DNA of 45,393 bases from Anaerolineaceae bacterium (GTDB lineage Bacteria > Chloroflexota > Anaerolineae > Anaerolineales > Anaerolineaceae), in the NCBI GenBank assembly GCA_018056725.1, contig JAGPFF010000015.1, positions 1 to 45,393 of the forward strand. Reading direction: 5' to 3'. The translations under genes and the position numbers were made by a program. Below the pieces are notes generated by a model that saw only the letters and a list, made by a program, of their open reading frames with translations, searched no databases and was not told where the DNA came from. Shown piece after piece: positions 1 to 7,542 of the stretch (position 1 is the first letter of the stretch; each line of letters starts with the position of its first letter).

Positions 1-1
1 A

Positions 2-1174
2 TTTATGGATGCAGCACGTTCTAGCGACCTCAGCCCGGAAGAGTGTGCTTACGTAGGGGATCACCCCTGGCGCGATGTTGTGGGACCGCGTGAAGCAGGT
101 TATGGGCGTGTCATTTTGATGAAGAACGGACACAGCAGCATGGATCCGGTTGCCATGCAGCCGGACATGGTGATTGATGATTTGGGGGAATTACTGATGA
201 TTTTTCCGGAGTTTCAGCGGGATTTTAGTATTCAAACCGTCAGGCAAGAGACGAGACCACTTTACGACATTGCCCTTTCCACCATGTGGTGGGACAAAGA
301 ACGGATGACCGCCGCAGAGTTCTTTCGGGCAGGTCGCGAGATGGGTTTTGCCCGGTTTGAATTGAACCATCAGATTCCACCAGAGTACCTGGAGGACATG
401 GATCTCCAGCACTTTTCCATCGGTTCTTTGCATGATCCCTGCCCGGCGTATATTCCGGCAAAGATGTTGGAACAGGCGGATATCCAGATTACTTCCACCG
501 ATGAAACCTTGCGCCACAAGGCGGTGGATGGCATAAAAAAGACCCTCGACTTTGCAATCCGCATTCACGCCCGGCATGTTGTCATCCACCCCGGTCGAAT
601 CCCCGGTGACCATTCAGGGGATGATCAATTACGCCTTCTTTATCGTTCCGGTCGAAAAGACAGTCCGGAATATGAAGAAATCCGGGAAAAGGTGGTGCGT
701 GACCGGGCGCAGCGAGCCGCTCCACACCTTGAAAGCTGCCTCAAGAGCCTGCGCGAAATCGTCGCCTTTGCCGAAGGCAGTGGTTTGACCCTTGGGTTGG
801 AAAATCGTTATCATTATTATGAACTCCCACTTTTCGAAGAAATGCAACACTTACTGCATGAATTTCAGCAGCCATGGCTGGGATGGCAGTATGATTTAGG
901 TCATCTTCATACCCTCGACCAGCTGGGGCTGCAAACGATCCGTCAATGGCTTGAAGCGTTCACATCCCGGATTGTGGGTGTCCATCTGCATGATGTTAGG
1001 GGAATTCAGGATCATCAAACACCCGGAAGCGGTAATGTGAATTTCTCCCTTGTCCGTCCTTACTTACCCGCTGATTGTTATCATACGCTGGAAGTGGATA
1101 AATCGTTGACAAAAGAGGATCTCGCCCAAGCCTTGCAATCCCTTACCAAATCGGGATGTGTGAGTAAAATATAG
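2..1174 (+). CDS. HAD-like phosphatase / sugar-phosphate isomerase (TIM barrel) fusion, 5' end outside window
   Basis: The reading frame is open to the window edge, so the Met codon at position 5 is probably internal and the gene is partial. The first ~70 visible residues are the C-terminal end of a HAD hydrolase: the VGDHPWRDV segment (Asp19, Asp24) followed by an AGYGRV strand is the acidic HAD motif that binds Mg2+. From about residue 85 a xylose-isomerase/AP-endonuclease-type TIM barrel follows, with likely metal ligands in HVVIHPG (His195), GLENR (Glu266), YDLGHLH (Asp297, His300), VGVHLHD (His327, His329) and LEVD (Glu363). Family knowledge suggests a sugar-phosphate isomerase or epimerase joined to a phosphatase; the substrate cannot be read. 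The next gene starts 32 nt downstream. A frameshift joining two genes is not indicated, since one frame runs through both domains. Confidence 0.72.
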   Translation, partial: FMDAARSSDLSPEECAYVGDHPWRDVVGPREAGYGRVILMKNGHSSMDPVAMQPDMVIDDLGELLMIFPEFQRDFSIQTVRQETRPLYDIALSTMWWDKERMTAAEFFRAGREMGFARFELNHQIPPEYLEDMDLQHFSIGSLHDPCPAYIPAKMLEQADIQITSTDETLRHKAVDGIKKTLDFAIRIHARHVVIHPGRIPGDHSGDDQLRLLYRSGRKDSPEYEEIREKVVRDRAQRAAPHLESCLKSLREIVAFAEGSGLTLGLENRYHYYELPLFEEMQHLLHEFQQPWLGWQYDLGHLHTLDQLGLQTIRQWLEAFTSRIVGVHLHDVRGIQDHQTPGSGNVNFSLVRPYLPADCYHTLEVDKSLTKEDLAQALQSLTKSGCVSKI

Positions 1175-1206
1175 GCTTCTTATCGCATGTGAATGGAGGA
1201 AGGTGA

Positions 1207-1827
1207 ATGTTAAAAATTTTCAATAAACGCCGCAATGTTTTTATCCAACTGATGCATGAACAATCCAGACTGGTATTGGAGGGGATGGATCTGCTCAAGA
1301 ATTATTTAACAAACCCTGCCAAAGCCACTGCGGATGAACTGACAGCCAAGGAGAAGGAAGCCGATGAATCAAGGCGTATTCTGATTGATGAACTGAACCG
1401 AACCTTCATCACCCCTTTTGACCGCGAGGATATTTTTGCACTTTCGCGTGCCATTGACGATGTGTTGGATTATGGTTACAGCACGATGACCGAAATTGTC
1501 ATCCTTAAAGTGGAACCAACAGAATATATGATCCGCATCTGCTCGCTGCTCCGCGATGCCGCTTTTGAACTGATGAAGGCGATGGAACATTTGCAGGATC
1601 ATCCGGCAGTGGCAGCGGAGCATGCCCAGCGAGCGAAGGCGCTGGAAAACCGGGTTGAAACAGTTTACCGTGAAGCTCTCGCTGATATGTTTATTGAGAC
1701 GGACGACGTTCACACTCTAGTTAATATCCTTAAACTGCGTGAAGTTTACCGGCACTTGAGCAATGCAGCAGACCGGGGCGATGAAGCGGCGAATGTCCTG
1801 GCTGATATTATTGTAAAGACCACATAG
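1207..1827 (+). CDS. DUF47 / PhoU-like Pit accessory protein
   Basis: A 206-residue, almost entirely helical protein of the DUF47 family (PhoU-like helical bundle). It begins with a basic KIFNKRRNVF stretch and contains the family's FITPFDREDIFAL segment around residues 60-75, which in DUF47 proteins precedes a conserved acidic helix (AIDDVLDY). DUF47 genes are typically found directly upstream of PiT phosphate transporters and are thought to modulate them; that arrangement is present here, with only 10 nt to the next start. A GGAGGAAGG Shine-Dalgarno sits just before the ATG at 1207. It is probably cytoplasmic or peripheral to the transporter. Assignment to the family is firm, but the molecular activity is only inferred. 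Confidence 0.85.
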   Translation: MLKIFNKRRNVFIQLMHEQSRLVLEGMDLLKNYLTNPAKATADELTAKEKEADESRRILIDELNRTFITPFDREDIFALSRAIDDVLDYGYSTMTEIVILKVEPTEYMIRICSLLRDAAFELMKAMEHLQDHPAVAAEHAQRAKALENRVETVYREALADMFIETDDVHTLVNILKLREVYRHLSNAADRGDEAANVLADIIVKTT

Positions 1828-1837
1828 GCTGGATGAG

Positions 1838-2818
1838 ATGTCTGCAACGATCATTATTCTGATAGGTCTGGCAATCGTCTTTGACTTTCTCAATGGAGTT
1901 CATGACTCCAGTAACATTGTTGCGACGATGATATCTTCCCGCGCCATTTCTCCGCGCATGGCGATGGCGATTACCGCCATTGCAGAGTTCTCGGGTCCCT
2001 TTATCTTTGGCGTGGCGGTGGCAAATACTATCGGGAATGACATTGTCGATTCCCAACAGCTGAATATGCTGGTGATCATAGCGGCTTTGCTCAGCGCGAT
2101 TGTATGGAATATCGCTACCTGGTTGCTGGGTATTCCCAGCAGTTCCTCGCATGCGTTGATTGGGGGGATTATTGGTTCCGTGGTGGCTGGAGCGGGATTC
2201 CAGGTGATCAAAGTCGATGGCGTGATCAAAGTTCTCATCTCGTTATTTGCTTCTCCACTGATTGGTTTCATTGCCGGCATGCTCATTGCCAACCTTGTTT
2301 TCCTCCTATCCTGGAAGAGCACACCGAAGGTAAATGGTGTCTTCAAGAAATTACAGGTAGTCACCTCCATCGGGTTGGCGCTAAGCCATGGGACCAACGA
2401 CGCGCAAAAAACGATGGGGATCATCACCATGGGGCTGGTAGTCAGTGGGATGATTCCTACCTTCCATGTTCCCACCTGGGTGGTGATCGTATGTGCGGCT
2501 TCCATCGCGTTAGGCACGAGTGTGGGTGGTTGGCAATTGATCCGAACCCTTGGCTCGAAGTTCTATCGCATTCGCCCGGTGCATGGATTTGCTTCGCAGA
2601 TCACTTCTGCGGCTGTAATCCTGGCTGCTTCACTGCTGGGTGGTCCGGTCAGCACCACCCAGGTGGTCAGCACGGCGATCATGGGTGTGGGGGCAGCGGA
2701 ACGCTTCAGCAAGGTTCGTTGGGGAGTGGCGGGAGAGATTGCTTTCGCCTGGCTGTTTACCATCCCAACCACCGCCTTGCTCGGGGCTGGGATTTATTAC
2801 CTGATTCATCTTTTTTAG
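1838..2818 (+). CDS. pit: PiT-family inorganic phosphate transporter
   Basis: A 326-residue polytopic membrane protein with the two inverted-repeat signatures of the PiT family (H+- or Na+-coupled phosphate symport): FDFLNGVHDSSN near residues 15-26 and LSHGTNDAQKTMG near residues 182-193. The first departs slightly from the usual FxxxNGxxDxAN form, having HDSSN. The length fits the shorter bacterial and archaeal PiT proteins, and hydrophobic segments run through most of the sequence. It follows the DUF47 gene by 10 nt and precedes the PfkB-type kinase by 24 nt, so it is probably co-transcribed with both. The pairing suggests low-affinity phosphate uptake regulated by the DUF47 protein. Confidence 0.9.
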   Translation: MSATIIILIGLAIVFDFLNGVHDSSNIVATMISSRAISPRMAMAITAIAEFSGPFIFGVAVANTIGNDIVDSQQLNMLVIIAALLSAIVWNIATWLLGIPSSSSHALIGGIIGSVVAGAGFQVIKVDGVIKVLISLFASPLIGFIAGMLIANLVFLLSWKSTPKVNGVFKKLQVVTSIGLALSHGTNDAQKTMGIITMGLVVSGMIPTFHVPTWVVIVCAASIALGTSVGGWQLIRTLGSKFYRIRPVHGFASQITSAAVILAASLLGGPVSTTQVVSTAIMGVGAAERFSKVRWGVAGEIAFAWLFTIPTTALLGAGIYYLIHLF

Positions 2819-2842
2819 CAGACTGAAAAGAGGAGAGAGACT

Positions 2843-3724
2843 GTGCCATACTACGATGCGATTTTCGTTGGAAACTACACTAAAGATACCATCATCACCC
2901 CTGAAGGCACGCGCTCGGTTGACGGCGGAGGAATGAACTATGCTGCTCACGCGGCAGCCCGGTTGGGCAGGCATACTGCAATCGTTACCCGCCTGGCAAT
3001 CGAAGATCAACCCGTGGTCGAGAAAATCCGCGCTGATGGCATTGACTGTTATCCGGTCTACTCACCCTCTTCCACTCTCATGACTCTCGAGTATACAACC
3101 CACGATGTGGATAAGCGCAACTTGTATGTCAAAGCAACTGCCGGCACAATCCGCTCGGCAGATATATCCGCCCTGGAGGCGAAGGCTGTGGCGGTCAGCC
3201 CCAGTTTGCGCGGAGAGGTGGAACCGGAATTCTTTTCCACTTTGAGGAAGCGTCAGGGGATGCTGCTTTGTGCGGATGTGCAGGGATTTGTTCGTGTGCT
3301 GCAAAGTGAAACATTAATTTACAAAGCCTGGCCTGAAATGGCGGATGTGCTGCATCACCTGGACATTTTGAAGACGGATGCTGTGGAAGCCGCTTATCTC
3401 ACCGGAGAGGAAAACATTGAAAAAGCTGCCCGATTTTTTTCCAATCTGGGGGTAAAAGAGGTCCTCCTATCCCATAGTGAGGGTATTCTCGTTCATACGG
3501 ACGGTCAGTTTTACCATTATCCCTTCCATGCGAAATCCATGGATGGACGCAGCGGGCGGGGAGATACCTGTCTGGGCTCCTATGTGGCGATGCGTCTGTC
3601 ATTGCCCCCTAGAGAAGCTGGAAAATGGTCAGCAGCGGTCACCAGCCTTAAAATTGAACAGCATGGCATGTTTAACCGCTCCATCAATGAGGTGGAGGAG
3701 TTCATTTCTAAACATTATGCGTGA
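2843..3724 (+). CDS. PfkB-family carbohydrate/nucleoside kinase
   Basis: A 293-residue ribokinase/PfkB-type kinase that uses a GTG start, preceded by a GAGGAG Shine-Dalgarno (2831-2836). The N-terminal VDGGGMNYAAHAAARLG segment (residues ~26-42) is the substrate-side glycine motif of the family. GRSGRGDT (residues 235-242) is the C-terminal PfkB signature, with Asp241 as the expected catalytic base and the glycines forming the anion hole. The signature is slightly divergent (GRSGRGDTCLGS rather than DTTGAGDxFxG). The substrate cannot be told: sugar, sugar phosphate or nucleoside are all possible. It lies in a run with a phosphate transporter upstream and an MBL-fold protein whose probable start overlaps its last 8 nt. 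Confidence 0.82.
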   Translation: MPYYDAIFVGNYTKDTIITPEGTRSVDGGGMNYAAHAAARLGRHTAIVTRLAIEDQPVVEKIRADGIDCYPVYSPSSTLMTLEYTTHDVDKRNLYVKATAGTIRSADISALEAKAVAVSPSLRGEVEPEFFSTLRKRQGMLLCADVQGFVRVLQSETLIYKAWPEMADVLHHLDILKTDAVEAAYLTGEENIEKAARFFSNLGVKEVLLSHSEGILVHTDGQFYHYPFHAKSMDGRSGRGDTCLGSYVAMRLSLPPREAGKWSAAVTSLKIEQHGMFNRSINEVEEFISKHYA

Positions 3725-4571
3725 GGCTGAGGCGGAAAGGTGGTTTGAGAAGTACTCCACTCTCGGCGTGGCTCGAATGAACTATCAAGATTTGTGGGCA
3801 CGCGTTAGCGGTGAGTGGCAGGAGAGCCAGGGTGGCTGCCAGGCATGGCTGACGTACGCCGCCAATTACTTGTTAAATTGCGATGGATTCAAATTCGCGC
3901 TTGACCCCTTCTCAATGAGCAGCCGGGTGCCGGGCATCCGGGCGCCGCATTATCTTCGTGACTTCCACGTCCTTTCACTGGTACTGCTTTCGCACGAGCA
4001 CAATGACCATTTGGACACCGACCTGATCAAAGCGCTTCATCAGTCGGAAGTGACCTGGGTGATTCCATCCTACCTGCAAGAGTTCCTTGTCAGCAGGGCT
4101 GCGTTTCCAACAGGGGAGATTCTCACACCGCAACCAGGGCAGAGGTTAACCGTTGGTCCGCTGACCATCATTCCGTTTGATTCCTTGCACCTGAATGGAC
4201 GCCATGGCGTATCTGAAACTGGCTATCTGCTTGAGTGTTGTGGAAAACGCTGGCTTTTTCCGGGGGACATCCGCAATTATGACGCTACACAACTGCCGGA
4301 ATTTGGTTCTTTGAATGGCATTTTTGCTCACCTGTGGCTGGGTAAAGGGTGTGCTCTGGAGGATCACCCCCCCTTGCTCGATGAATTTTGTGATTTTTTT
4401 ACCCATTTTGATGCGGATCGTGTGGTTGTATCTCATCTTTATGAATTTGGTCGGGATGAAAAAGATTTGTGGAATGAAAGCCATTACCTTCAGGTCAAAG
4501 CAGGCTTGCTCAAACGAAAGCCAATGTTGAAGGTTGAAGAAGCATTGATGGGGGCGCGTATTGATTTGTAA
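3717..4571 (+). CDS. MBL-fold (UlaG-like) metal-dependent hydrolase
   Basis: A metallo-beta-lactamase-fold protein of 284 residues if started at ATG 3717. The open frame extends upstream to 3477, but that part overlaps the PfkB gene and reads as its shadow. The metal-binding HxHxDH motif is present as HEHNDH (residues 93-98, preceded by LS). Further ligands are likely in the FPGDIRNYD segment (Asp) and VVSHLYEFG (His). The spacing resembles UlaG-like L-ascorbate-6-phosphate lactonases and related hydrolases, but the substrate is not identifiable. A GGAGGAG lies about 16 nt before ATG 3717, which is rather far; ATG 3777 is an alternative with no obvious ribosome-binding site. The overlap with the kinase implies translational coupling. 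Confidence 0.75.
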   Translation: MREAEAERWFEKYSTLGVARMNYQDLWARVSGEWQESQGGCQAWLTYAANYLLNCDGFKFALDPFSMSSRVPGIRAPHYLRDFHVLSLVLLSHEHNDHLDTDLIKALHQSEVTWVIPSYLQEFLVSRAAFPTGEILTPQPGQRLTVGPLTIIPFDSLHLNGRHGVSETGYLLECCGKRWLFPGDIRNYDATQLPEFGSLNGIFAHLWLGKGCALEDHPPLLDEFCDFFTHFDADRVVVSHLYEFGRDEKDLWNESHYLQVKAGLLKRKPMLKVEEALMGARIDL

Positions 4572-4594
4572 TCCATGGGATTGGGAGTGAGAGG

Positions 4595-5797
4595 ATGAAT
4601 CATCGATTAGAAATGCTTAAGGATAAGGACATTTTTTGCCGTGAATTACATGCCCGCATGGTATCGGTGGCTCCAGTCTGTTCGCGGATGGAACCGTATG
4701 AGTTTCGTTACGCGCTTAATACTATTACTCCTACAGGTGGCTGGGATTCCATCACTCTTGACCCCAGGGCGGTCATTGAGCAGAAGATCGCCACAGAGGC
4801 TTTCTATGCGTCGATCGAAATTAAACCCCGGGAAGAAGGCAGGATTGTTTTGGACCGCCAAATTTCCGGGTTGACCCAAATGCTTTTTGTTGGACTGGTA
4901 ACGGATGAGTATCCGCAGGAATGGGTAAAGACGTTTTTCTATTTTGATCCGCGTGGGTTCAACTTTCTCGTCCGCTCCATCTACCAAACGGAGGAAATCA
5001 AAGCCCGTCTTGGAGGAAGCCCTTATTGCAGTTTTGCGCGCGCCCAAAAAGCTTTTGAGCTATCTCATGAAGTTGGTTACCAGGAATTCATGCACGCCAA
5101 CAGTGAAGTAGATGGAGCGTTCATCGACATTCTCCTCAAACTGGTGGAAATCAAACGGACTCCCATCCTGTTGGCAATTGCAGGTCCAACTGCGGCGGGT
5201 AAAACCGAAATTGTTGACCGTCTGCGGGTGAAATTTGAGGAAAAAGGACAAAAAATTGCCGCAGTGGAACTCGATAACTTTCTCCTTGACCGGGATTATC
5301 GGGAAGAGCAGGGAATTGGTTCCTTTGGCGTACGGGCACTGCATTTTGAGCTGCTTAAAGCCTGCCTAAAGGATTTGCTCGCCGGCAAGACTGTACAGAC
5401 GCCTCGTTATGATTTCATCAATGCCACATCCAGCCACGATTTGCAAAGCCGGTTAAAACCTGATGGAGTGCCAGTGGTGATTGAACCTGCGGATATTCTT
5501 TTCCTGGAAGGAAATTCTCCCTTCCTTTTCCCGGAACTGGCGGAATTGGTGGAAATCAAAGTGGTTTATTTGACCGATGACCCGGTGCGGTTAAAGCGGA
5601 AGTGGCGCCGGGATATTGATTATCGGAAAAAATATGATCCCTACTACTTGCGGAATCGATTTTTTAAAGAGCAGCCTCCCATGGCAGTAAAAAATTACCA
5701 GCCACAATTATTGTTGTGCGATGTTTACGTCAACACCACCGAAGCCGAGATTTGGCTCGCACAACCGATTCGTAGACTGCTGGAAGAAAATGGGTAA
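4595..5797 (+). CDS. Uridine kinase-like P-loop kinase with an extra N-terminal domain
   Basis: A 400-residue protein. The C-terminal half is a P-loop kinase of the phosphoribulokinase/uridine kinase superfamily: Walker A GPTAAGKT at residues 197-204, an acidic VELDNFLLDRDYR segment just after the second strand, ILFLEGNSPFLF as the Walker-B-like strand, and a basic KRKWRRDIDYRKK lid region. The first ~185 residues match no domain I recognise; they begin with LELHARM-like helical sequence and contain a strand-rich part (EFRYALNTITPTGG). Phosphorylation of a nucleoside or sugar is likely but unproven. It closes the six-gene run, starting 23 nt after the MBL gene with GGGAGTGAGAGG upstream. Confidence 0.72.
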   Translation: MNHRLEMLKDKDIFCRELHARMVSVAPVCSRMEPYEFRYALNTITPTGGWDSITLDPRAVIEQKIATEAFYASIEIKPREEGRIVLDRQISGLTQMLFVGLVTDEYPQEWVKTFFYFDPRGFNFLVRSIYQTEEIKARLGGSPYCSFARAQKAFELSHEVGYQEFMHANSEVDGAFIDILLKLVEIKRTPILLAIAGPTAAGKTEIVDRLRVKFEEKGQKIAAVELDNFLLDRDYREEQGIGSFGVRALHFELLKACLKDLLAGKTVQTPRYDFINATSSHDLQSRLKPDGVPVVIEPADILFLEGNSPFLFPELAELVEIKVVYLTDDPVRLKRKWRRDIDYRKKYDPYYLRNRFFKEQPPMAVKNYQPQLLLCDVYVNTTEAEIWLAQPIRRLLEENG

Positions 5798-5921
5798 TTT
5801 GGGGAAGGTTGGATGCACTCTTGACAGGGGATGCCTGCGACTGTCATCTAGCGGAACGACTTCTTGATTAATCCCCCATTCAAACTTAGCCAGAAAGGCG
5901 GGGAAAAAATCTTCCGGTTGG

Positions 5922-6281
5922 TTATTTTGTCTTATAAAAGATGACCCCACGACCAGGCTGAAGTTTGCTCAATGCGTCAATGACGCGAAAACCGCAGAAA
6001 CGGTAGATGTTTTCTGCTGAAAGGTATTTTCCCTTCTCGTCGCGTTTTACATTCCAGCCAAGAATCGGAGCGAAGAGGTAACCGCCAAAATCCACCGGCT
6101 TCAACCAGTCATAACCATGAGAGGTTTGATACTCAAAAATTTCAGTCAGGGCAGCTTCTTCCGACATTTCTCGTAGCCTTGCCCAGTCAAGCGAAGGATC
6201 AGGGCGCCAGACAACCAGGTTCCCGTCCTTATCAATATAGGTTTCCACCTTGCCCTTCATTTCATTGGATTTATTGACCAT
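5922..6281 (-). CDS. Hypothetical protein, 119 aa
   Basis: I do not recognise this family. The protein is soluble, with no signal peptide or membrane segment, mixed charge and several aromatic residues (YDWLKPVDFGGYLFAPILGW near the middle), which suggests a small folded domain rather than a spurious frame. An AAGGAAAC Shine-Dalgarno-like sequence precedes the ATG. It stands alone on the minus strand, convergent with the uridine-kinase-like gene (124 nt between the stops) and divergent from rpsU. Coding status is supported by the ribosome-binding site, the plausible composition and the absence of a competing frame. Confidence 0.6.
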   Translation of the reverse strand: MVNKSNEMKGKVETYIDKDGNLVVWRPDPSLDWARLREMSEEAALTEIFEYQTSHGYDWLKPVDFGGYLFAPILGWNVKRDEKGKYLSAENIYRFCGFRVIDALSKLQPGRGVIFYKTK

Positions 6282-6469
6282 GGAATCGTTTCCTTGGAAG
6301 AGAATGGAATTAATATTTTACCTGAGGTTTTGATTTAGGTGGGATCAACAGTGCATCGGAGATAGAGAAAGCAGGCATCGTTAAGCGACTTGGTGGCTTC
6401 CAGCATCCAAGCCCGGAGGAGGGGACACCCCGGCATTCATTTACGATCTCTTTTTGAGCAGAAAATTAA

Positions 6470-6499
6470 TTGACATAGTTGGTAGAATTCCGTTATAAT
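6470..6499 (+). promoter_or_regulatory. Strong vegetative promoter of rpsU-infA
   Basis: A perfect TTGACA (6470-6475) and a perfect TATAAT (6494-6499) separated by 18 nt. Transcription should start near 6506, giving a leader of about 150 nt before rpsU. Confidence 0.85.
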
Positions 6500-6597
6500 A
6501 GGGGGCGCAGGAATTGAGCAGCCATTAACACTACCAGTGCAGAGAGGTGAACAGCCAAAAGTATTGGTCCGATGAAAAAGTTTTTCCGGGTAAGTGC

Positions 6598-6633
6598 GTC
6601 GGTTGCGAAGTTGACTGCAACCGATTTTATTTT
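6598..6633 (+). promoter_or_regulatory. Attenuator-like hairpin in the rpsU leader
   Basis: TCGGTTGC (6599-6606) pairs perfectly with GCAACCGA (6617-6624) around a 10-nt loop and is followed at once by TTTTATTTT. This has the form of an intrinsic terminator between the promoter and the ribosome-binding site, so it may act as an attenuator of the S21/IF-1 operon. The fold is by eye only. Confidence 0.5.
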
Positions 6634-6658
6634 CCCTGGCGAAGGGAGGTGAGAGAGA

Positions 6659-6859
6659 ATGGCAACCGTCGTATTACGCCCTAACGAATCGCAGGATTCA
6701 TTGCTAAAACGCTTCCGTAAAAAGGTAGTGAAGAGTGGGGTATTAAGCACCATCCGCCGGAAACGCTGGTATGTTTCCAAAAGCGAACTTCGCCGTGTGG
6801 AAAAGAAGAAAGCCATCCGCCGCATTAAGCGTCGCCAATATACAAGGGTCGGCGAATAA
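6659..6859 (+). CDS. rpsU: 30S ribosomal protein S21
   Basis: A 66-residue basic protein matching bacterial S21 throughout: an N-terminal [22 protein letters not shown] helix, the [14 protein letters not shown] segment and a Lys/Arg-rich tail. S21 lies on the small-subunit platform near the anti-Shine-Dalgarno end of 16S rRNA and helps initiation. The start is fixed by GAAGGGAGGTG a few bases upstream. It is the first gene after a strong promoter, and infA follows at 44 nt. Coupling S21 with IF-1 puts two initiation components in one transcript. Confidence 0.95.
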   Translation: MATVVLRPNESQDSLLKRFRKKVVKSGVLSTIRRKRWYVSKSELRRVEKKKAIRRIKRRQYTRVGE

Positions 6860-6903
6860 TCAACTGGATGAGATGCAGCCTGAACGGCTGGAATGGAGGA
6901 ATT

Positions 6904-7158
6904 ATGGCCAAAGAAGAAGATAAGATACAGGTCGAAGGCGAGATCATCGAAGCTTTACCCGGAACGATGTTCCGCGTGCGGCTCGAGAATGGCCATGAAG
7001 TACTCGCTTATCTTTCTGGACGAATGAGACGATATTACATCCGCATTCTGCTCGGTGATCATGTAAAAGTGGAAATGAGCCCTTATGACTTGACCCGCGG
7101 GCGGATTGTCTACCGCCAGAAAAAGAACGAGCCGATTCTGGATGAACCAACACGATGA
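6904..7158 (+). CDS. infA: Translation initiation factor IF-1
   Basis: An 84-residue S1-fold (OB) protein starting [19 protein letters not shown] and containing the conserved [20 protein letters not shown] and [18 protein letters not shown] segments that define IF-1. The frame is open to ATG 6868, but the family always begins near MAKE, and GGAGGA (6895-6900) lies just before ATG 6904, so that start is chosen. IF-1 binds the ribosomal A site during 30S initiation. The gene is the second of a two-gene unit with rpsU and is followed by two hairpins, the second a clear intrinsic terminator. Confidence 0.96.
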   Translation: MAKEEDKIQVEGEIIEALPGTMFRVRLENGHEVLAYLSGRMRRYYIRILLGDHVKVEMSPYDLTRGRIVYRQKKNEPILDEPTR

Positions 7159-7164
7159 ATCTTT

Positions 7165-7192
7165 AATCCCGGTGCTGTATGAAACCGGGATT
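7165..7192 (+). terminator. Hairpin downstream of infA
   Basis: AATCCCGG pairs with CCGGGATT across a 12-nt loop. No T tract follows directly, so it is more likely an mRNA 3'-end stabiliser or a partial terminator ahead of the stronger one at 7206. Confidence 0.45.
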
Positions 7193-7205
7193 TACTATTA
7201 GGCTG

Positions 7206-7240
7206 AAAAAGCCAGACGGATAAACCCATCTGGCTTTTTT
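7206..7240 (+). terminator. Intrinsic terminator, probably bidirectional
   Basis: AAAAAGCCAGA and TCTGGCTTTTTT form a stem of at least 11 bp with a 12-nt loop and a six-T tail. The A run on the left gives a T tail on the other strand as well, so it can end both infA and the minus-strand flavoprotein remnant. Confidence 0.88.
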
Positions 7241-7267
7241 GATCTGTAGGCGTTAAAACCTTGATCT

Positions 7268-7513
7268 TTACTCTGTGGGAAGGTCTACAGGCTCACCGGC
7301 AAGAATTCGACTAACACGGCGGGCAAAGGTGCAAGTTCTTCCGTTGGCGAATCCGGTGAACAAGTTAGGATAAGTATGGGCAAAATAACTGCCGGAGGAA
7401 TCACCAATCACATACAAACCTTCAAAGGGCTCGTTCATGGAGTCAGTAGGACGCATTTGAGTGTCAATGCGGATACCATCCATAGAGAAAAAAGGTGACT
7501 TTTGGCTAACCAA
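7268..7513 (-). pseudogene. 3' remnant of an FAD-dependent dehydrogenase (fumarate-reductase-like)
   Basis: About 71 codons read as the C-terminal end of an FAD-binding dehydrogenase: MDGIRIDTQMRPTD, then EPFEGLYVIGDSSGSYFAHTYPN and a GFANGRTCTFARRVSRILAG helix, equivalent to the GLYAAGE...G segment that closes the FAD pocket. The N-terminal Rossmann motif and the catalytic domain are missing. The first ten codons of the open frame are simply the arm of the neighbouring gene's terminator. No ribosome-binding site or promoter lies upstream. I read it as the tail of a gene whose body was deleted when the present PFOR gene and terminator came to lie next to it. A short functional protein is unlikely. 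Confidence 0.65.
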
Positions 7514-7526
7514 AAGTCACCTTTTT
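7488..7526 (-). terminator. Intrinsic terminator of the PFOR gene
   Basis: A perfect 17-bp stem, AAAAAGGTGACTTTTGG (7489-7505) against its complement (7510-7526), with a 4-nt loop. Read on the minus strand it ends in a T run, 17 nt after the PFOR stop codon. Confidence 0.9.
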
Positions 7527-7542
7527 AATTCGGTAAACTCTT

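Larger units (their letters stand above)
6282..6658 (+). other. Intergenic region holding the rpsU promoter and leader
   Basis: This 377-nt stretch has no gene. Its first ~180 nt, which hold the upstream region of the minus-strand hypothetical gene, show nothing recognisable. From 6470 it contains a near-consensus promoter, a ~150-nt leader and a hairpin with a T-rich tail, all described separately. Confidence 0.6.

Noticed and set aside
1900..2826. Frames of 205 (-) and 240 (+) codons inside the PiT gene
   Set aside because: They overlap a clear transporter in other frames; composition is rich in Trp, His and Cys, as expected of shadows.
3477..3716. Upstream extension of the MBL-fold gene to 3477
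   Set aside because: The 80 extra codons lie inside the PfkB gene, in another frame, and do not resemble an MBL N-terminus.
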